The notes beneath the pieces are model-generated. The model had not been told where the DNA came from, ran no database searches, and saw only the letters and a program-made list of their open reading frames with translations. Below are positions 59,765-64,000 of a DNA stretch of 64,000 nucleotides, piece after piece. The DNA is from Microterricola viridarii (lineage in GTDB: Bacteria > Actinomycetota > Actinomycetes > Actinomycetales > Microbacteriaceae), in assembly GCF_001542775.1 (NCBI RefSeq), contig NZ_CP014145.1, positions 310,001-374,000 of the forward strand, read 5' to 3'. The position numbers were made by a program, and so were the translations under genes. Each line of letters begins with the position of its first letter. The stretch's first letter is position 1.

Positions 59765-60733
59765 TTACTCGAGCAGGGCGCGGGCCGTCGACTCGTCGGT
59801 GATGAGGTCGGTCACGAGCTCGGCGCGGAGCGCGCCGCGCAGGCTCGGCAGCTTGGAGAGGCCGGCCACGACGCAGACGCGGCGGGGCGTCGCCCGCAGC
59901 ACGTCGAAGCTCGGCCCGGTGCTGCGCTCATTCAGGGCGATGCCGTTGGTCGACCCGTCGGCGCGGTAGAACACCGTCGCCACGTCGCCGATGGCGCCGT
60001 CGCGGCTGAGCGACTGGAAGTCCTCCGGCTCGAGGTACCCGCCGGCGTAAACGTGGCTCGGCACCTCGGCGAAGGGCGAGCCGATGCCGAAGAGGGCGAC
60101 GTCCATGTTCGCCTGCATCTGCAGCACGCGCTCGGTCGAGCGCTCCCGCCACATCGCGTTCTTCGTGGCCGGGTCGTCGAAGAAGGCCGGAACGGGGAAC
60201 TGCTGCACGTGCGCGCCATAGGCGTCACCGAAGCGGCGCAGGATCTCGGAGGCGTAGAGGATGCCGGTGGTGCGCATGTTGCCGGCGCCGTTCAGCTGCA
60301 CGATCTGGGAGTTGTGGGTCTGCTTGGGGATGAGGTGCCGGCTGAGCGCGCCCATCGTCGAACCCCAGGCGATGCCGAGCGACATGTTGGAGTCGAAGAA
60401 TTGGCCGAGAATTCGTGCAGCCGAGAGCGCCACGCGCTCCAGTCGGTCGACGTCGCTGGCATTCTCCGGCACGGGCACGACGTGCGCGCGTACCCCGTGC
60501 TGTTCCAGGATGGCCTCCTCGATCCGGCCCGGCATGTCACGCGGCGAGCGGATCTGGATGTCGACGAGCCCGCTGGCCCTGGCGTGGCTGAGCAGCCGGG
60601 AGACCGAGGAACGCGAGGTGTGCAGTTCGTGGGCGATGGCATCCATCGTGAGGTCCTGCATGTAGTAGAGGTGTGCGGCGCGCAGGGCGTCGCCTGTCCT
60701 GCCACCCTCGGATGTCGTGTCGAGCTCGCTCAT
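59765..60733 (-). CDS. SorC/DeoR-type sugar-binding transcriptional regulator of glycerol genes
   Basis: A 322-residue SorC-family regulator: N-terminal HTH (AHLYYMQDLTMDAIAHELHT, SRSSVSRLLSHARASGLVDI) and a large phosphosugar-sensing domain (GIAWGSTM, LNGAGNMRTTG, DVALFGIGSP). It is divergent from glpD, and palindromes matching each other lie in front of glpD and glpF, so it probably controls glycerol use in response to a phosphorylated intermediate. ATG 60733 has AGGA 9 nt upstream; longer in-frame codons overlap the operator. Confidence 0.88.
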   Translation of the reverse strand: MSELDTTSEGGRTGDALRAAHLYYMQDLTMDAIAHELHTSRSSVSRLLSHARASGLVDIQIRSPRDMPGRIEEAILEQHGVRAHVVPVPENASDVDRLERVALSAARILGQFFDSNMSLGIAWGSTMGALSRHLIPKQTHNSQIVQLNGAGNMRTTGILYASEILRRFGDAYGAHVQQFPVPAFFDDPATKNAMWRERSTERVLQMQANMDVALFGIGSPFAEVPSHVYAGGYLEPEDFQSLSRDGAIGDVATVFYRADGSTNGIALNERSTGPSFDVLRATPRRVCVVAGLSKLPSLRGALRAELVTDLITDESTARALLE

Positions 60734-60763
60734 GACCGGTTCCTGCTCTCCCTGCACAAGTGC

Positions 60764-60777
60764 TGCACATATGTGCA
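60764..60777. promoter_or_regulatory. Operator palindrome TGCACATATGTGCA
   Basis: A perfect 14-bp palindrome in the gap between the divergent SorC-type gene and glpD. A 12-of-14 match (TGCACGGATGTGCA) lies at 62704-62717 before glpF. Likely binding sites of the SorC-type regulator. Confidence 0.6.
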
Positions 60778-60793
60778 TGGGCTTTGAAAGATT

Positions 60794-60826
60794 GTGCGTA
60801 TGTGTTCAAGATGTATTCATACACAC
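60794..60826. promoter_or_regulatory. Second dyad and promoter region of glpD
   Basis: GTGCGTATG and CATACACAC are imperfect inverted repeats centred near 60810. TTGTGC (60792-60797) with TATTCA (60814-60819), or TTGAAA (60784-60789) with CAAGAT (60807-60812), could be the glpD promoter lying inside this dyad. Confidence 0.4.
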
Positions 60827-60911
60827 GCGGTGGCGAAGATGCAAACAGCGGTGTTCCCTGAACCTGAGGAACGACGACGAGCAGACGCTGGTCGGGAAGC
60901 GAGAGAACGAG

Positions 60912-62648
60912 ATGTCGGCAAACGAGAACAACGGCACCCGCGAAACCGTCGCAGCGCTGCAGCAGAAGACCCACAGCAGCGTGCTCATCATCGGTGCGGG
61001 CATCAACGGCATCGCCACGTTCCGCGACCTCGCCCTGCAGGGCATCGACGTCACTCTGGTCGAGCGCGGCGACTTCGTCTCCGGAGCATCCAGCGCCTCC
61101 TCGCACATGATTCACGGCGGCGTGCGCTACCTCGAGAACGGCGAGTTCCGTTTGGTCAAGGAGTCTGTCGAGGAGCGCAACAGCCTCATCAAGATCGCCC
61201 CGCACTACGTCAAGCCGCTGAAGACCACGGTGCCGATCTTCTCCACCTTCTCCGGCATCCTCTCCGCGCCGCTGCGCTTCCTGACGCACCGTTCCGGCAA
61301 GCCCACCGAGCGTGGCGCGCTGCTGATCAAGGTCGGCATGACGCTGTACGACTCCTTCTCGCGCGACGGCGGCAGCGTGCCCCGCCACGAGTTCCGCGGC
61401 CGCACGGAGTCGCTGCGCCAGCTGCCGGCGCTGAACCCCGCGCTCAAGTACACGGCCACCTACTACGACGCCTCGATGCACGACCCGGAGCGCCTCGCCC
61501 TCGACGTGCTGCACGACGGCCTCGCCGCCGGCCCGCACGCCCGTGCCGTCAACTACGTGGAGGCTGTCGGCCTCGACGCGGGTGGCGTCAAGCTGCGCGA
61601 CACCGTCACCGGCGAGGAGTTCGGCATGAGCGCCGACGTCATCGTCAACACCACCGGCCCCTGGACCGACCTCACCAACAATGCGCTCGGCCGCCCCAGC
61701 ACGTTCATGGGCGGCACCAAGGGTTCGCACATCGTGCTCGACAACCCGGAGCTGCTGGCGGCCACCGACGGCCGCGAGATCTTCTTCGAGCACGAGGACG
61801 GCCGCATCGTGCTGATCTACCCGCTCAAGGGCCGGGTCCTGGTCGGAACCACCGACCTCGAGCACGACATGACCAAGCCGATCCGCTGCACCGAGGACGA
61901 GGTCGACTACTTCTTCGAACTCATCGCGCACGTTTTCCCAAGCATCCCCGTCGACCGCGACGACATCGTGTTCCGCTTCTCCGGAGTGCGCCCGCTGCCC
62001 CGCCACGACGACGAGGCACCCGGCTTCGTCTCCCGCGACTACCGCATCGAGAAGAGCGAGATCAACGAGCTGCCCGGCAGCACTCTGCTCAGCCTGGTCG
62101 GCGGCAAGTGGACCACGTTCCGCGCCCTCGCCGAGCACCTGAGCAACGACATCCTGGGCCTCATCGGCAAGCCGCGCACCCAGAGCACCGAGGGCCTGGC
62201 CATCGGCGGCGGCAAGGGCTTCCCGCAGACGGATGACGCACGCCAGGTGTGGCTCGCCACCTACGGCGAGGAGCTCGGCCGTGAGCGTGCCGCCCAGCTG
62301 CTCGCCCGCTACGGCACCCGCGCAGAGCCGCTGATCGCCGAACTGACCGCCGATGGGTCGACCCCGGACGCCCCGCTCGTCGGAGCCGAGGACTACTCGC
62401 GCCGCGAGATCGCCTACATCGTGGCGACAGAGCAGCCCGTGCACCTGCAGGACGTCGTGCTGCGCCGCACCAGCCTGGCCTTCGTCGGCGCGCTGAGCAC
62501 CGGCCTCCTCGAGGAGCTCGCCGGGATCATGGCCGGCGTGCTCGGCTGGAGCGAGACCCGCACGAGCGTCGAGATCGCCTCGACCCGCGCGGAGCTGGCC
62601 GAGGTGCACGGTGTGCAGCTCGAGTCCACGCAGCTGGCCAACGCCTAG
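60912..62648 (+). CDS. glpD: Glycerol-3-phosphate dehydrogenase (FAD-dependent)
   Basis: A 578-residue flavoprotein that oxidises glycerol 3-phosphate to DHAP at the membrane. FAD site VLIIGAGINGIATFRDLA and VERGDFVSGASSASSHMIHG at the N terminus, GGVRYLENGEFRLVKE, and SLVGGKWTTFRALAEH later; the C-terminal domain has YIVATEQPVHLQDVVLRRT. ATG 60912 is chosen as the first Met after the operator region, with a weak purine-rich site upstream. It heads the glycerol genes. Confidence 0.96.
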   Translation: MSANENNGTRETVAALQQKTHSSVLIIGAGINGIATFRDLALQGIDVTLVERGDFVSGASSASSHMIHGGVRYLENGEFRLVKESVEERNSLIKIAPHYVKPLKTTVPIFSTFSGILSAPLRFLTHRSGKPTERGALLIKVGMTLYDSFSRDGGSVPRHEFRGRTESLRQLPALNPALKYTATYYDASMHDPERLALDVLHDGLAAGPHARAVNYVEAVGLDAGGVKLRDTVTGEEFGMSADVIVNTTGPWTDLTNNALGRPSTFMGGTKGSHIVLDNPELLAATDGREIFFEHEDGRIVLIYPLKGRVLVGTTDLEHDMTKPIRCTEDEVDYFFELIAHVFPSIPVDRDDIVFRFSGVRPLPRHDDEAPGFVSRDYRIEKSEINELPGSTLLSLVGGKWTTFRALAEHLSNDILGLIGKPRTQSTEGLAIGGGKGFPQTDDARQVWLATYGEELGRERAAQLLARYGTRAEPLIAELTADGSTPDAPLVGAEDYSRREIAYIVATEQPVHLQDVVLRRTSLAFVGALSTGLLEELAGIMAGVLGWSETRTSVEIASTRAELAEVHGVQLESTQLANA

Positions 62649-62667
62649 CGGCTCAGAACGGGGAGAT

Positions 62668-62717
62668 GACGCCGGGGACACCGGCGTCTGAACGTTCCGA
62701 GAATGCACGGATGTGCA
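62668..62717 (+). promoter_or_regulatory. glpD hairpin and operator before glpF
   Basis: GACGCCGG (62668-62675) and CCGGCGTC (62681-62688) form an 8-bp hairpin after glpD. Downstream, TGCACGGATGTGCA (62704-62717) resembles the perfect palindrome before glpD. A TACGGT box at 62752-62757 may be the glpF -10. The rest of the 190-bp gap shows nothing further. Confidence 0.5.
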
Positions 62718-62838
62718 CGCGAAACGACTCTTTTGCCCTGTGAGTGCCGGATACGGTTCTAAGCGGATTCCTCGAATCCGCCACAGTTCGCCCGGATCTC
62801 ACCGGCGTGGATGACGAAAGAAATATCGGAAGGTCAAC

Positions 62839-63612
62839 GTGGACAACCTCGGAATTGTGTTCCTCTCTGAGCTGGTGGGAACCGCCATGCTCGTGCTGCT
62901 CGGTGGAGGCGTCGTCGCAAACGTCATCCTCGCCAAGACCAAGGGCTTCGGCGGCGGCACCCTGATGATCAACATCGGCTGGGGCCTCGCGGTCTTCGCC
63001 GGTGTCATCGTCTCGTATGCGTCAGGTGCACACCTGAACCCCGCCGTCACGCTCGGCCTCGTCGCCAGCGGAGCCCAGGACTTCGGCAACGCAGCCATGG
63101 GCACGACCGTCGCGGTGTCCGTCGTCTCGGTGCTGGCCTACATCTCCGCCCAGCTCGTCGGTGCCATCATCGGCGCCGTCGTGATGTGGCTCGGCTACAA
63201 GCAGCACTTCGATGCTGAGCCGGATGCCGCCACCAAGCTCGGCGTCTTCTCCACGGGCCCGGCCATCCGCTCCTACGGCTGGAACCTCGTCACCGAGATC
63301 ATCGGCACCTTCGTGCTCGTGTTCGTCGTCATCGGCTTCGGCCGCAACGGTGACGGCGGCGGCCTGGCCGCCCTCGGCGCCCTGCCCGTCGCCCTGCTCG
63401 TGATCGGTATCGGCGCCTCCCTCGGTGGCCCCACCGGCTACGCCATCAACCCGGCCCGTGACCTGGGCCCGCGCATCGCGCACTTCTTCCTGCCGATCAA
63501 GGGCAAGGGCGGCTCCGACTGGAGTTACTCCTGGGTGCCCGTGGTCGGCCCGATCATCGGTGGTGTGCTCGCCGGTGTCGCTTCGACCGCGCTGCTGCCG
63601 ATCCTCGGCTAG
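62839..63612 (+). CDS. glpF: Glycerol uptake facilitator (aquaglyceroporin)
   Basis: A 257-residue MIP-family channel with six helices and both NPA boxes: [13 protein letters not shown] and [13 protein letters not shown]. The Asp after the second NPAR is the hallmark of glycerol rather than water channels. GTG 62839 has GGAAGG upstream. It brings glycerol in for the kinase encoded next. Confidence 0.95.
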   Translation: MDNLGIVFLSELVGTAMLVLLGGGVVANVILAKTKGFGGGTLMINIGWGLAVFAGVIVSYASGAHLNPAVTLGLVASGAQDFGNAAMGTTVAVSVVSVLAYISAQLVGAIIGAVVMWLGYKQHFDAEPDAATKLGVFSTGPAIRSYGWNLVTEIIGTFVLVFVVIGFGRNGDGGGLAALGALPVALLVIGIGASLGGPTGYAINPARDLGPRIAHFFLPIKGKGGSDWSYSWVPVVGPIIGGVLAGVASTALLPILG

Positions 63613-63665
63613 TCAGCGGCATCCGAACCCCTCACACCTCACCCGATTACAAAGGAGTTATCAGC

Positions 63666-64000
63666 ATGGCTGACTACGTACTCGCGATTGACCAGGGCAC
63701 CACGAGCTCGCGCGCCATCATCTTCGACAAGGCCGGGTCGATCATCTCGACCGGCCAGCTCGAGCACGAGCAGATCATGACCCAGGCCGGCTGGGTCGAA
63801 CACGACGCGCTGGAGATCTGGGGCAACGTGCGCGAGGTGATTGGCCAGGCCCTCGGCAAGGCGAACCTCACCCGGCACGATGTTGCCTCGATCGGCATCA
63901 CCAACCAGCGCGAGACCGCGGTGGTCTGGAACCGGAACACCGGCGTGCCCGTCTACAACGCCATCGTCTGGCAGGACACCCGCACGCAGGACATCGTCGA
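63666..64000 (+). CDS. glpK: Glycerol kinase, 5' part
   Basis: The first about 111 residues of an FGGY kinase: [20 protein letters not shown] (phosphate-binding loop), [28 protein letters not shown] and IVWQDTRTQ are typical of glycerol kinase. ATG 63666 is preceded by AAAGGAG. It lies 53 nt behind glpF. The 3' end is outside the window. Confidence 0.97.
   Translation, partial: MADYVLAIDQGTTSSRAIIFDKAGSIISTGQLEHEQIMTQAGWVEHDALEIWGNVREVIGQALGKANLTRHDVASIGITNQRETAVVWNRNTGVPVYNAIVWQDTRTQDIV

Overview
The window is GC-rich (roughly two thirds G+C), densely coded DNA from an actinobacterium, most likely a member of the Microbacteriaceae. The evidence is the gene order sucC-sucD-membrane protein-perM-purN-purH (the actinobacterial arrangement also known from mycobacteria), many GTG/TTG starts, many apparently leaderless genes, and dispersed GTTGGTCGAG- and GGTTGAGCCTGTCGAAACC-type intergenic repeats. 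No rRNA, tRNA, CRISPR array, phage or transposase gene was seen.

Layout. 1-8.4 kb: succinyl-CoA synthetase, two membrane proteins, PerM-like DUF6350 protein, purine genes purN/purH, and a membrane-anchored dimethylargininase fusion. 8.4-12.6 kb: a heterodimeric ABC exporter behind a long leader with a small upstream ORF. 12.8-15.6 kb: a stand-alone receiver, a NarL-type regulator and its membrane histidine kinase. 15.6-18.7 kb: an alkyltransferase-like protein, an acetyltransferase, a broken remnant of isocitrate dehydrogenase and a P1B-type metal ATPase. 18.8-26.6 kb: an amino-sugar (GlcNAc/chitobiose-like) operon with ROK repressor, ABC importer, intracellular GH3 hexosaminidase, ROK kinase and NagB. 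26.7-29.4 kb: YrdB, PurU (apparent frameshift at its N terminus) and an MFS exporter.

29.4-41.2 kb: a second amino-sugar system that looks like N-acetylgalactosamine catabolism: NagA, DeoR regulator, class II aldolase, PfkB kinase, ROK kinase and AgaS-type isomerase on the minus strand, a divergent ABC importer on the plus strand, and a GH20 hexosaminidase. A DUF559 nuclease-like gene flanked by two related 67-bp hairpins lies in it. 41.3-43.7 kb: glyA-folD behind a ZTP riboswitch. 44-45.8 kb: ArsC, gamma-carbonic-anhydrase-like protein and YbaK, with an amplified repeat junction.

45.8-51.1 kb: a DhaK-DhaL-HAD-aldolase operon next to a one-polypeptide GAF/kinase/degenerate receiver/LuxR-HTH regulator; this is the best candidate for an undescribed sugar-phosphate pathway. 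51.2-55.2 kb: an ABC exporter, an MHS-family MFS transporter and a DUF2269-like protein. 55.2-59.1 kb: riboflavin operon ribD-ribE-ribBA-ribH behind an FMN riboswitch. 59.1-59.8 kb: 190-bp tandem repeats. 59.8-64 kb: a SorC-type regulator divergent from the glycerol genes glpD, glpF and glpK (cut by the window edge).

Cross-cutting signals: a 9-mer, CGGATGCCG, occurs nearly 40 times in both orientations and forms at least three terminator-like inverted pairs; and a -10 hexamer TANNNT lies exactly 6 nt before many start codons, the signature of leaderless transcription.
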